Shown one piece after another: positions 1-7,779 of a stretch of DNA of 26,342 bases. Both the position numbers and the translations under genes were made by a program. The DNA is from a virus. Location of the stretch: positions 1-26,342 of IMG/VR virus record IMGVR_UViG_3300013126_000208. The stretch is one strand, 5' to 3'. Numbering within the stretch: position 1 is the stretch's first letter; every line of letters starts with the position of its first letter. The notes beneath the pieces were generated by a model that ran no database searches, was not told where the DNA came from, and was given only the letters and a program-made list of their open reading frames with translations.

Positions 1-86
1 ATGTTCTTGAACACCTTGGCTGCTGCACTACGCATTGCGGAAGAGTTTGCTCCATACTTTACTTCGTTGATATCTTTCATGGTCAT
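1..86 (-). CDS. Unidentified protein, N-terminal fragment cut by the window edge
   Basis: Only the first 28 residues are present, beginning MTMKDINEVKYGAN and rich in Ala and Ser; the gene continues beyond base 1. The start at 86 overlaps the stop of the upstream ADP-ribosyltransferase-like gene in an ATGA arrangement, with AAAGG just upstream, so it is translated from the same message. A second ATG two codons later (base 80) is an equally possible start. It does not carry the MKSF-type capsid-targeting sequence seen in the three genes upstream. Too little is present to recognise a family. Confidence 0.6.
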   Translation of the reverse strand, partial: MTMKDINEVKYGANSSAMRSAAAKVFKN

Positions 87-1345
87 TTTCCTTTCTTGAG
101 TTTAACGGGTACTGCAACTTTGATTTGGGGGGTCTTGATGCCTGCTTGCTTGATGAGTTCTTGTATCTCTGCAACCAGTTTGGCGCCTTCAATTACTTCT
201 TTGGGGATCCATACGGTTGCAGCAATTGGATTGGATTCGATACGAGTCACTTCAAACTCAGAACTAAGTGCAACAACACTGGCAATCTTGTTTGAGAACA
301 GCGGATTCATCACGCAGTGCTGGTCAGGTGTAATCTGAAACACCACGGGTACTGGAGAATTTGATGACAAGTACGAGTTGATGTTGTCTTCAATGCTATA
401 CTTGATGCCATGGTTTGCGTATTGCATCTCGTATTTGTAATCTTCTCCGCGCTTGTCTTTGGGAAGGCTCTGTAGTTTCTGCTTATGAACAATGTATCGC
501 TTCAGTTCAGCAAGGTCACGCTTTAGAGCAGACAGACTAAACACATAGAATCCTCCCTTCCCTGAGTTCCCTGAGTTCTCACCTGTAGCAAATTTTAGTG
601 CAACGCTTGGATTAGAACTCCAACTCTCCACAGGATACAGCGGTTTGTATTTGGTGGCGTGACCGATCATCTGCTTGGTATGAATCTTGACAGTCTGATC
701 CAGTTTCTTGATATTAACCAGGCTCACTGCATCCTTCAGAGAGATATTTATGCCTCGATACACGGTCTTTACGCCGGGATCAAGTTGTTGTTTGTAGGCT
801 GCCTTGCAGCGTATCAGTTCTGCGTATGCTGTTTTGACCCTTCCATAGTTACCAGGCGAACTCACATAGTTGGATACCTGATCCCAAATCTGCGCTTCCT
901 TTGGAGTGTCTATTTCTCGTCCACCAGAACTCTGCACCGCCTGAAACAGTTTGGCTTGGAACATCCTTTTGCACGGGTCTTTTTCGTTTGCCCATCCTGC
1001 TGCGTATGCTTTGGATTTCGCCTCCAACTCAGCGAAGAGTGGTCCCGCGTTTTCTGTCCATGTTTTGTCCGCATACACCAGTTTCTTGAGGGTGCTTGAC
1101 CGTACTTTACCATTTCTGATATCCATATGCAGTCCATACACCATAGCATCGACCCATGTTTTGTTCCAAAGTTTTTCTAGTATCGAGTACTGGCCAGGAG
1201 TTTGCGCATATCGAGCAGCATTGTGTGCTTTTTCAGCCTTCGCATACTTTGCGTTCCATTGCTTGATGGTAAACTCTCCCACTTGCGTGGAGCCTAGTAG
1301 TTGCTTGTCTTTGGCTTCAGAGATGAACGATAGGAACGATTTCAT
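83..1345 (-). CDS. ADP-ribosyltransferase-like protein with T4-type capsid-targeting sequence
   Basis: The 420-residue product begins MKSFLSFISE|A, closely like the capsid-targeting sequence of T4 internal proteins (MKTYQEFIAE|A), with the gp21 protease consensus (L/I)xE|A after residue 10. The C-terminal half shows the signature of arginine-type mono-ADP-ribosyltransferases in order: Y-R-G at 196-198, an S-W-S-S block at 241-244 followed by NPSVALKFA, and an E-x-E pair at 363-365. By family knowledge such enzymes move ADP-ribose from NAD+ to an arginine of a target protein; T4 Alt is packaged, injected and modifies host RNA polymerase. I infer a packaged, Alt-like effector, but the target is unknown and overall similarity to Alt is not evident by eye. 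It lies 7 bases after the upstream capsid-targeted gene, with GAGACACC before the start. Confidence 0.72.
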   Translation of the reverse strand: MKSFLSFISEAKDKQLLGSTQVGEFTIKQWNAKYAKAEKAHNAARYAQTPGQYSILEKLWNKTWVDAMVYGLHMDIRNGKVRSSTLKKLVYADKTWTENAGPLFAELEAKSKAYAAGWANEKDPCKRMFQAKLFQAVQSSGGREIDTPKEAQIWDQVSNYVSSPGNYGRVKTAYAELIRCKAAYKQQLDPGVKTVYRGINISLKDAVSLVNIKKLDQTVKIHTKQMIGHATKYKPLYPVESWSSNPSVALKFATGENSGNSGKGGFYVFSLSALKRDLAELKRYIVHKQKLQSLPKDKRGEDYKYEMQYANHGIKYSIEDNINSYLSSNSPVPVVFQITPDQHCVMNPLFSNKIASVVALSSEFEVTRIESNPIAATVWIPKEVIEGAKLVAEIQELIKQAGIKTPQIKVAVPVKLKKGK

Positions 1346-1352
1346 TGGTGTC

Positions 1353-2405
1353 TCAGAATTCTATCTTGTTAGTGAACACAACATCCACATCAATGTCAAG
1401 AAACTCCATCAGGTTTTCCCATTTGGCTTGCAACCAACCTTTGATGCTGTTCCAAATCTCAGAGATGAAAGCGGTGATCTTGCCCCATATACCGCTCAGA
1501 ATACCTTCGGTCAGCACAGGTCCAGCAGAAGCAAACTCTTCTTCCACCTTGCCCATGATGAGAGAAACCACGCTCCAATAGCGATAGTATCCAGTACTCT
1601 TTCCACCCTTTTTCTGGGAGGTGGACTTGAATCGCACCTGTACTCTTGCTTTCTTGGCAACAGAAGCGCAGTATGCTGTGTCGTCAATGTCATACAGTTT
1701 CACTTGCTTACCGTCTGCACTCGTAGACAGAATGAACTTGGCGCGAGCAGGTGAGTTGCTTCCGAACTTCACCTCTCCACTCATGGCCTCATGTACGAAA
1801 GCAGCAGAGAATCCTGCATCGTTTGCAAACGCATCGCGCAGAGTATCCATCAATTCCTTGTGCGCTGCTTCGGCGCGATTGATTAGTTTGTCCTTACCTG
1901 CTTTAATCTGAGGACCAATCTGTCCCTTTTTGGAAGCAAGTGTGGAGTCAGCAAGTGCTTTGATTTGCTTCTCTATCCGACTTGCAAGATCGGCTTTACC
2001 GCCCTTTACCTTGTTCGCAGCAGCATAGAAAGTGGCGGCGCTTTCTTCTTTGGCACCAGACATGAGTTGTCCAATACCCATCTTTACGCTGCAACGATTC
2101 TTGCCGATCACCACATCGGTCTTGGCCGTTTTGGTTGAGGGTGGAACCTTTCCTCCCTCAAAGTGCTGACTCCATGCAGAAGTCACTTCGATGGCACTAT
2201 TTCCTAGCCTGGAAGCAACCCCGCTCTTGAATCCATACGACTGAAGTGCTTTCACAATCTCATGCCCGACTGCGATTGGCACAGCAGAAGTTCCTTTGCA
2301 AGTTTTCTTGCCTTCTTGCTTGCAGTTCCAAGCATTCACGATGACCACTTCGTAGTCTTCGCCTTTGTTTTCTGCTTCGGATAGATAAGATTTAAAACTC
2401 TTCAT
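1353..2405 (-). CDS. Probable packaged internal protein, function unknown
   Basis: The frame is open a little further upstream, but the start at 2405 is preferred: it has a strong GGAGGGA ribosome binding site and its ATG overlaps the HNH stop as TAATG. The 350-residue product then begins MKSFKSYLSE|A, a capsid-targeting and gp21-cleavage sequence. A second possible gp21 site, LTE|G, lies at 298-301, ahead of a tryptophan-rich amphipathic C-terminus. Conserved-looking blocks are TDVVIGKNRCSVKMG near 96-110, QLMSG at 113-117 and FVHEAMSGEVKFG near 203-215. The D97...S-V-K108 pattern faintly recalls PD-(D/E)XK nucleases, but the acidic residue before the lysine is missing, so I do not claim nuclease activity. 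It resembles proteins of unknown function in other T4-like phages, recalled rather than searched. Translation is coupled to the HNH gene. Confidence 0.7.
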   Translation of the reverse strand: MKSFKSYLSEAENKGEDYEVVIVNAWNCKQEGKKTCKGTSAVPIAVGHEIVKALQSYGFKSGVASRLGNSAIEVTSAWSQHFEGGKVPPSTKTAKTDVVIGKNRCSVKMGIGQLMSGAKEESAATFYAAANKVKGGKADLASRIEKQIKALADSTLASKKGQIGPQIKAGKDKLINRAEAAHKELMDTLRDAFANDAGFSAAFVHEAMSGEVKFGSNSPARAKFILSTSADGKQVKLYDIDDTAYCASVAKKARVQVRFKSTSQKKGGKSTGYYRYWSVVSLIMGKVEEEFASAGPVLTEGILSGIWGKITAFISEIWNSIKGWLQAKWENLMEFLDIDVDVVFTNKIEF

Positions 2406-2695
2406 TAGTCCCTCCACTTGTTGTTGTCTCGACCACGGTTCTTTCCGCGATCCATAACTCTGAGATTGCTTGGACGATTGTCAAGCGCGTCGCCGTTCTT
2501 GTGGTCCACATCTTTACCATCTCCCTTGCTCACCTTACCATCCCCTTCCAGTTTGCGTCTTGCCAGAACTCGTTTCACTTTCTTCTGTCGTGCTGCAAGT
2601 TGCTTGGGTGTAGGATTCTTGCCACCGTACAGTTTCAAGCGTTCTGCACGGTAGTCACGATCTGCTTCTGAGATGAACTGAAAGAATGTTTTCAT
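2405..2695 (-). CDS. Small HNH endonuclease with capsid-targeting sequence
   Basis: The 96-residue product begins MKTFFQFISE|A, matching the T4 internal-protein capsid-targeting sequence with a gp21 cut after residue 10. The rest is basic (RQKKVKRVLARRK at 36-48) and ends in a compact HNH core: D64-H65 in DVDHKNG, N77 in PSNLRV and N86 in KNRGR. HNH cores of this KGDGKDVDHK...NLRV type are common in T4-like phages, where they cut or nick DNA. The N-terminal signal suggests this one is packaged and injected, which is my inference. No clear ribosome binding site precedes the start; a CATAAATA box ends one base before the ATG. It is the first gene of a minus-strand operon with the unknown internal protein and the ADP-ribosyltransferase-like gene, and it is divergent from the ParB-like gene. 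Confidence 0.75.
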   Translation of the reverse strand: MKTFFQFISEADRDYRAERLKLYGGKNPTPKQLAARQKKVKRVLARRKLEGDGKVSKGDGKDVDHKNGDALDNRPSNLRVMDRGKNRGRDNNKWRD

Positions 2696-2696
2696 C

Positions 2697-2704
2697 TATT
2701 TATG
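2697..2704 (-). promoter_or_regulatory. Late-promoter-like box CATAAATA
   Basis: The minus strand reads CATAAATA, one base off the T4 late consensus TATAAATA. It ends only one base before the HNH start codon, so transcription from it would begin inside the gene. It is therefore either a chance match, a promoter for the downstream genes of the cassette, or a sign that the HNH start is further downstream. Confidence 0.25.
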
Positions 2705-2727
2705 TAGTCTCCGTCATAGATACAACA

Positions 2728-3213
2728 ATGGCAAACTGGACTCAACCAAGACCCTCAGACATCGAACAAGAGTACAGGGTAGAGTACAAGCACCACCTTG
2801 AACCTGAGTACGGTGACTTCTGGCCCACATTCGAGCATTTCAAGAAAGCACTCAGCAAAGCCAAAGTGGTCACGGTTACGCCCAGCATGGACGGCAAGAT
2901 ACAGAACCGATCAGGAACCAAATCGTTCAAAGAACTGCTGTCGCTCATCAAAGGGTACGCATCCTATCCCAAGTATCGCAATGAGAAAACTCTGAAGGCC
3001 TTGGAAGATCGCATCAAGAGCGGAGAACCAGTATCCATGCCAATTGTACTGAGATTCCCTTCTGGCGTCATGCGAATCATGGGTGGCAATACTCGCATGG
3101 ATATTGGATTCTGGCACGCCAGTTCTGTGAAGGTGCTAGTGGTAGATGTGCCAGAAATTGACGAAGAAATGACATATCTTGGGTTCAAAGAATGGGCATC
3201 CAAAAATATCTAA
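2728..3213 (+). CDS. ParB/sulfiredoxin-fold-like protein
   Basis: A 161-residue protein. The frame is open from 2686, but that would overlap the divergent HNH gene, so the ATG at 2728 (MANWTQPRPSD) is preferred; no good ribosome binding site is visible for either. The C-terminal part reads MPIVLRFPSGV...GGNTRMDIGF (104-127) followed by a hydrophobic strand VKVLVVDVP. This resembles the ParB/Srx fold, where a strand leads into a G-x-(N/H)-(T/H)-R motif that binds nucleotide or DNA. The actual activity (CTPase, nuclease, kinase or none) cannot be read from sequence. It heads a short plus-strand unit with the metallopeptidase gene and is followed by a weak hairpin. Confidence 0.5.
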   Translation: MANWTQPRPSDIEQEYRVEYKHHLEPEYGDFWPTFEHFKKALSKAKVVTVTPSMDGKIQNRSGTKSFKELLSLIKGYASYPKYRNEKTLKALEDRIKSGEPVSMPIVLRFPSGVMRIMGGNTRMDIGFWHASSVKVLVVDVPEIDEEMTYLGFKEWASKNI

Positions 3214-3227
3214 CTAAAACTTGTAAT

Positions 3228-3242
3228 GCCAGATAATCTGGC
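3228..3242 (+). terminator. Weak hairpin after the ParB-like gene
   Basis: GCCAGA and TCTGGC form a 6-bp stem with a TAA loop, 14 bases after the stop codon, followed by TTGATT. The T-tract is poor and doubles as the -35 box of the next promoter, so termination here is probably partial. Confidence 0.35.
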
Positions 3243-3270
3243 TTGATTCCTGTGGTACATAGGGTATACT
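3243..3270 (+). promoter_or_regulatory. Sigma70-like promoter for the metallopeptidase gene
   Basis: TTGATT (3243-3248), a 16-base spacer and TATACT (3265-3270) give a good vegetative-type promoter, with transcription expected to begin near 3277, 20 bases before the ATG at 3297. The spacing and the GTATACTT box match the promoter seen before gp32. The -10 lies inside an inverted repeat. Confidence 0.55.
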
Positions 3271-3288
3271 TACCTAGCAAACCACAGG
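3249..3288 (+). promoter_or_regulatory. Hairpin masking the metallopeptidase ribosome binding site
   Basis: CCTGTGGT (3249-3256) pairs perfectly with ACCACAGG (3281-3288); TAGG and CCTA inside can extend the helix. The right arm covers the first part of the AGGAGG ribosome binding site (3286-3291). A transcript arriving from the upstream gene would form the hairpin. One started at the internal promoter (near 3277) would lack the left arm and stay open. T4 gene e is controlled in this way, with a late promoter. Confidence 0.45.
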
Positions 3289-3296
3289 AGGATTCT

Positions 3297-3872
3297 ATGA
3301 CTACCACCGACCGTAAGGTACAAGAGTTTCTTCAAGTTGTGAAGCGGTGTTGCGACCTCACTAATGTGAAGTTGGTATGGGGGAAGGGCGCGAGCCTGAC
3401 CACACTTGGTGAACCAAGAGGAGAACTATCAGGATATTTCACTGCTCCCGCAGGCAGGTCGCCTGGTGTGCTTGCTGTTGCCCGCGGGCGGCCTCGCAGC
3501 AAGTGGCTTGCTGTACTAGCACACGAGTTTGGACACATGAGCCAATGGTTCTTCAGCGATCCTGCATGGAACATCACCACCATGTCAAATGGGCAAGATG
3601 CTCAAGAGATCATGGACAATTGGGTGGACGGCAAACTGGAACTGGATGCAGATGAGATTGCAGACATCTTTAATCGCGTTCGGTTGTGCGAACTGGATGC
3701 TGATGCCCGTGCCCTGCAATACATCAAGGACTACAAGTTGCCTGTGAACATTGCGGTGTACAAGCGCGAGGTTGCTGATATGGACTATTCGTATCGTCTT
3801 ATGCAACGCACTCGCATATGGAAGCGTACCAAAGTAAAACGGGGTAGACTACCATCACCAATAAAGGCATAG
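3297..3872 (+). CDS. Zinc metallopeptidase-like protein (HExxH)
   Basis: A 191-residue protein starting at the ATG 5 bases after AGGAGG; the frame is open further upstream, but that region holds the promoter and hairpin. H76-E-F-G-H80 is a zincin HExxH motif inside a hydrophobic helix (WLAVLAHEFGHMSQW), and the ELDADARAL segment near 132-140 offers the downstream glutamate expected as third zinc ligand in gluzincins. This pattern recalls ImmA/IrrE- and SprT-like peptidases, but I cannot assign a family. No signal peptide or membrane segment is seen, so it probably acts in the host cytoplasm. The C-terminus is basic (RTRIWKRTKVKRGR). Its own promoter plus a masked ribosome binding site suggests stage-specific control. 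Confidence 0.65.
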   Translation: MTTTDRKVQEFLQVVKRCCDLTNVKLVWGKGASLTTLGEPRGELSGYFTAPAGRSPGVLAVARGRPRSKWLAVLAHEFGHMSQWFFSDPAWNITTMSNGQDAQEIMDNWVDGKLELDADEIADIFNRVRLCELDADARALQYIKDYKLPVNIAVYKREVADMDYSYRLMQRTRIWKRTKVKRGRLPSPIKA

Positions 3873-3873
3873 C

Positions 3874-3945
3874 ATGAGCAACATATATGACTGGATCGTT
3901 CAAAATTTGAACCGCGATGGAGTGGTTGCAGAGCGCCCCATGTAA
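3874..3945 (+). CDS. Possible 23-residue peptide
   Basis: An ATG one base after the metallopeptidase stop, with AAAGG 6 bases upstream, opens a frame for MSNIYDWIVQNLNRDG... of 23 residues. Its last codons and stop lie inside the terminator hairpin. The ribosome binding site and tight spacing favour translation, but nothing else supports a function. Confidence 0.35.
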   Translation: MSNIYDWIVQNLNRDGVVAERPM

Positions 3946-3961
3946 GGGGCGTTTCTGTTTT
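3934..3961 (+). terminator. Intrinsic terminator of the plus-strand unit
   Basis: CGCCCC and GGGGCG form a 6-bp GC stem around a 6-base loop, followed by TTTCTGTTTT. It closes the ParB-like/metallopeptidase unit and sits between convergent genes. On the minus strand no T-tract follows the stem, so it is mainly a plus-strand terminator. Confidence 0.75.
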
Positions 3962-6900
3962 AGATTAACGCTGAGGTGTAGAAGCGTTCTTGCACACGGC
4001 GGAAAGTGTTCTCATCGTTGCGAAGTTTATTATCGCCCCTGACTTCACCATTGATTACTGCTGGCTGGAACGCGGTGTTGATGAGATTCACGATGGTTTC
4101 TGCTGCGCCGTTTCCACCACCGCCACCCTGTTGAATGATGTTGAATTCAGGGAAACTGAAAGGCCAGTTGTCAATGTCCATCTGGGCTACATTGTAGATG
4201 TTGGTTGATTCTGCTGGCTCAGGTGAAGGTAGAGGTGCTTGCGCTCCACCTGCAAGTGCCTTGAAGAAGGTCATTATCGCAAGAGCAAACAGCAACAGCG
4301 CGCCTCCTACAAGCAGCATGGGCAGCACAAGCGGCATTAGCAGCAGCACCATTGCACCGATTCCCAATGCAATCAAAGGCATCAGAGCAACAATACCAAG
4401 CAATCCCAACAATCCTTCTGACATCTGAGCGATTGCGATTGAGAACAGCAATAGACCTGTTCCGAGCAACACCATGGCTACTCCAAACAAGATGAAGCCA
4501 GGTGCAGCAAATCCTAGAGCAATCCCTGCAACAAACAAGAACGGAGCAAGCATTGCAAGTGCAGCAAGTGCAGCAATGGCAGGCAATACACCGGCAGCAT
4601 TCGCTGCAAACGCACCCAATGCAGATCCAAGTGTAAGCAAGGCAAGACTAAACAGCATGAGTCCAGGCGTTGCTGCTGCGAGGAATAGACTAGAGATAAA
4701 CAGAGCAGGTCCCATGAGCCCAAGTGCAAGCAACAGCGCAATGGCTGGAATGATTGCACCTGCGGTTCCAACAAAGGCAGCAAGTCCTGCTCCAAGCGAC
4801 ATCAAGGCAAATCCGAACAGCAAGAATCCAACAGATGCAACAGCAAGTAGAATGCTAGAAGCATAGAGCAATGGTGCAAGCAATCCAAGTGCGAACAGTA
4901 TGGCTATCGCAGGCAGAATCGCTCCTGCGGTTCCAATGAACATTTGCATACCAATGCCAAGCGAGATCAACGCAAGACCGAACAGCAAGAATCCAACAGA
5001 TGCAACTGCAAGTAGAATGCTTGCAACTGCAAGTAGCGGAGACAACAATGCAAGCGTACTAAGCAAAGCGATGGCAGCCGCAATCTCACCAAATCCAATG
5101 CTCGCAAACATCTGCAATCCAAATCCTAGTGCAGCGAGTGCTGCACCAAACAGGAAGTAGCCTGGAGCGGCTAGAATCAACAGCAATCCTCCGAGAGCAA
5201 GCCATGGTGCAAGCATTGCAAGTCCTGCAAGCAATCCAAGCACCACGGGCAGAGAAGCAAGGCCTACACTTGCAAACATCTTCATTCCCAAACCAAGCGA
5301 AACCAACGCTGCACCGAAGAGGAAGAATCCTGGCGCTGCGAGTAACAGTCCTATTCCTGCTATAGCCAGCATGGGGGCAAGCATTGCAAGTCCCGCAAGC
5401 AATATCAGCAGTACACCAACTCCTGCAAGTCCAACGCTTGCAAACAGTTGCATGGCTAGACCAAGCACATACATGGATGCTGCAAACACAAGCAATGCAA
5501 TACTCATCACAAGCAGAACATTAGCGAGCATGAACATGAGCGGCAACACAGGTGCTATGAGCGGTGCTATGAGTGCAAGAGCAACTGCAAACGCTACAAA
5601 CACACCGATACCAAGCAAAGCGCCCATCCAGTTGGTCTGTCCGAACAGATACATGGCGCCTGCAAATGCAAGCAACCCAACTGCAATGATTCCTAGTGCT
5701 GCCGCGCCTTGGATAACTTGAGCGTTTGCTAGTTTCTTCAGACCTTCAGCAAGCGCCTCGAAGATGGACTTTAGGCCTTCACCGAGGCCTTTCAGCGCAG
5801 AAGCCAGTCCACCTTTGAATGCTGCCAGACCATTCTTGATGCTGTCGAACAGTTTACCACCAAACAGTTTCTGCAAGAATCCTGTTTTGGCATCAGGTTT
5901 TTCTGTTTCTTTTGCTGCATCTTCGGTGACCTTTTGCTCAGTTTGCGCTGCTTCTTCTCGGGGACCCAAGACTCGATTTCCCAAATCAGTTGCGAACTCT
6001 GTTGCTTTCTCTTTGGCTGCGGAAGTAAACTGAGTGATGTTTCCTTTGATCTGATTGCCGAACTTGAGTGCGCGATCTTTGAGATCACCAAACATCTTTC
6101 CGAGAGTGCTACCCGTCATGTTCACTGTGACCGCAACTCCTCCCGCTCCAGCCACGGCGCCAGCAGCAGCAGGGCCTGCCGCAGTTGCCTCAGGTGCCGC
6201 AGTTTGCAAGGCTTCGCCGAGGGGTGGAGTTGGTACTGCGATGGTTGTCGCCGCAGTTGCCGCTGCTTGTGGTTGCTGTAGAGAAGCAGTATTGAGTGCA
6301 ATCTCAGCCAGGTTGTTGCTTGACAATTCCAAATGGCGTGTCATTGTCTGTGCTTGCGATAGCAAGTTTGATAGAACACTCGTGGTTTCGGGACTTGCAA
6401 GCGTTGTAGGTGTGGTGTCAAAAACGCTGTCAACTATAGGGTTTTCGAGAGGCTGAGCAACCATTGGTGCTTCGGTTGAAGAACCTCGTACCAAGTTTCC
6501 CTGAGCATCATACGACAGATTGCCCTTAGCAACCTCGCTCACTAGACCAGCATTGATTCCCATACCACTATTCACTTGCAGATTGCGAAATACCTGTTCT
6601 TGATTTAGTACAGGATTTGCTTGCAAGGCCGCTTGAATGTCTTCGTAGAGTTTCTTGACCTTCTCGTTTCCTTGCGCGCTTTCATCAAGTAACGAATCAA
6701 TGGATCGCTTTCTTGCTTCTATGAATGCGTTGTTTATTTGTTCTTCAGTTACACCAGCCTGAGTAGCACCTGTTCTAACCTTTTGCTGAAACTCGTTTTC
6801 GGCTTGTTGTCTAGCAGCCAACTCAGTTTGCATTTTGGCTTCTGCTTCAGCAATTCGCTGTTGATCTCCGCTGATTTTAGCATTGACCAGTTCTTCTTTG

Positions 6901-7775
6901 GCATCAGTAACTCGTTTCTCTTGCTCTCGCTTGACATCCGCCGCCGCAGTAATCTTTTTCTGCTCTGCTTCTATCATTGCAACCTTGGCAGTATCTCCTT
7001 GCACTTTGGCAAGTTCCAGTTCTGTTTGCATTCGCTCTTGAACCAGTTTAGCAGCCTCTGCATCCTGTCCAATGCGGATGTTTTGTGCAGCATTGGATGC
7101 TTCTACTTCAGTCTCATAGGCATCTCGATTTCTTCTTGCTTCTGCTTCTGCTTCTTTTGCTCTGATGTCTGCGGCTGCTCTGATATCGTTCAATCTACCT
7201 GCTGCAAATCGCTTCAGCATTCTACCAAAGAAGTTGCTGTCGAGTTTGTCAACAAATGGCGACAAATAGTTCGAGCGGATATCTTCCATTGTCTCGCCAA
7301 AGAATCCAACAGCGTTCTTTGACTGCTCTTTCAGCAATCTGCGAGATGATTTGATGTTGTCTAGGATGATTCGCTTCTGCGTTTCATCTTGCAGTCTTCT
7401 TGCATACTCTTCTCTGATCTCAAGGGTCTTGAATGCTCTAACAAAAGCACCGTCTGTACCATCGCGCATTGCTTCCGCAGCAACATCAAAGGTATCTCTG
7501 ATTTGATTCTTGGTTGCTTCGTCCAGTTTGCCTTTGCCTGCTGCTCGGAACTGAGCAGCGGCATCTCTTACTGCTTGTCTTTTCAACACATCAGTAACAG
7601 TATCTGCAATCTGTCTCAGCGGTTCAGCGCGTTCCAAACCTATACGGAAAGTCTTGACGCTGCTTCCTGCATCGCTTACCGCTTTGTTCATAGCGTCAGT
7701 TGACTCCATGGCGCGCAGGAAACTGTCTGCTAACGGTATGACATCTAGTGGTTGGTTTGGATTTGGTGGTGGCAT
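3960..7775 (-). CDS. Tail tape measure protein, very hydrophobic
   Basis: This is the longest gene, 1271 residues. Residues about 200-370 are charged heptad-like coiled coil (EAEAEARRNRDAYE, KREQEKRVTDAKEEL). About 500-560 is Ala/Thr-rich. About 690-1175 is a run of hydrophobic segments in degenerate units of roughly 55-57 residues containing (L/A)APxxLFGxALxxLGxGxxxF. The C-terminus (about 1190-1271) is soluble. Length, coiled coil, membrane-like repeats and position directly after the gp26-like/chaperone pair fit a tape measure protein, which sets tail length and is thought to enter the host membrane at infection. T4 gp29 is only about 590 residues, so this is a different or expanded type. 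The ribosome binding site is AAGG 7 bases before the ATG; the start is 4 bases after the chaperone stop. Confidence 0.8.
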   Translation of the reverse strand: MPPPNPNQPLDVIPLADSFLRAMESTDAMNKAVSDAGSSVKTFRIGLERAEPLRQIADTVTDVLKRQAVRDAAAQFRAAGKGKLDEATKNQIRDTFDVAAEAMRDGTDGAFVRAFKTLEIREEYARRLQDETQKRIILDNIKSSRRLLKEQSKNAVGFFGETMEDIRSNYLSPFVDKLDSNFFGRMLKRFAAGRLNDIRAAADIRAKEAEAEARRNRDAYETEVEASNAAQNIRIGQDAEAAKLVQERMQTELELAKVQGDTAKVAMIEAEQKKITAAADVKREQEKRVTDAKEELVNAKISGDQQRIAEAEAKMQTELAARQQAENEFQQKVRTGATQAGVTEEQINNAFIEARKRSIDSLLDESAQGNEKVKKLYEDIQAALQANPVLNQEQVFRNLQVNSGMGINAGLVSEVAKGNLSYDAQGNLVRGSSTEAPMVAQPLENPIVDSVFDTTPTTLASPETTSVLSNLLSQAQTMTRHLELSSNNLAEIALNTASLQQPQAAATAATTIAVPTPPLGEALQTAAPEATAAGPAAAGAVAGAGGVAVTVNMTGSTLGKMFGDLKDRALKFGNQIKGNITQFTSAAKEKATEFATDLGNRVLGPREEAAQTEQKVTEDAAKETEKPDAKTGFLQKLFGGKLFDSIKNGLAAFKGGLASALKGLGEGLKSIFEALAEGLKKLANAQVIQGAAALGIIAVGLLAFAGAMYLFGQTNWMGALLGIGVFVAFAVALALIAPLIAPVLPLMFMLANVLLVMSIALLVFAASMYVLGLAMQLFASVGLAGVGVLLILLAGLAMLAPMLAIAGIGLLLAAPGFFLFGAALVSLGLGMKMFASVGLASLPVVLGLLAGLAMLAPWLALGGLLLILAAPGYFLFGAALAALGFGLQMFASIGFGEIAAAIALLSTLALLSPLLAVASILLAVASVGFLLFGLALISLGIGMQMFIGTAGAILPAIAILFALGLLAPLLYASSILLAVASVGFLLFGFALMSLGAGLAAFVGTAGAIIPAIALLLALGLMGPALFISSLFLAAATPGLMLFSLALLTLGSALGAFAANAAGVLPAIAALAALAMLAPFLFVAGIALGFAAPGFILFGVAMVLLGTGLLLFSIAIAQMSEGLLGLLGIVALMPLIALGIGAMVLLLMPLVLPMLLVGGALLLFALAIMTFFKALAGGAQAPLPSPEPAESTNIYNVAQMDIDNWPFSFPEFNIIQQGGGGGNGAAETIVNLINTAFQPAVINGEVRGDNKLRNDENTFRRVQERFYTSALI
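4300..5720 (-). repeat. Degenerate internal repeats of the tape measure gene
   Basis: The hydrophobic part of the gene repeats with a period of about 165-171 bp. The clearest pair is near 4813-4860 and 4978-5025, offset 165 bp and almost identical over about 45 bases. Each unit codes for one or two membrane-like helices. The pattern looks like internal duplication with drift, kept in frame. Confidence 0.65.
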
Positions 7776-7779
7776 CTAC

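Noticed and set aside
4440-5460. Short regularly spaced DNA repeats that might suggest a CRISPR array.
   Set aside because: Repeats are degenerate, have a 165-171 bp period, keep one reading frame and encode hydrophobic helices of the tape measure protein.
3990-6456. Several long plus-strand frames, for example 4474-4866 and 6055-6456, opposite the tape measure gene.
   Set aside because: They arise from the repetitive Ala/Leu-rich codons of the minus-strand gene; they show low-complexity products and no ribosome binding sites.
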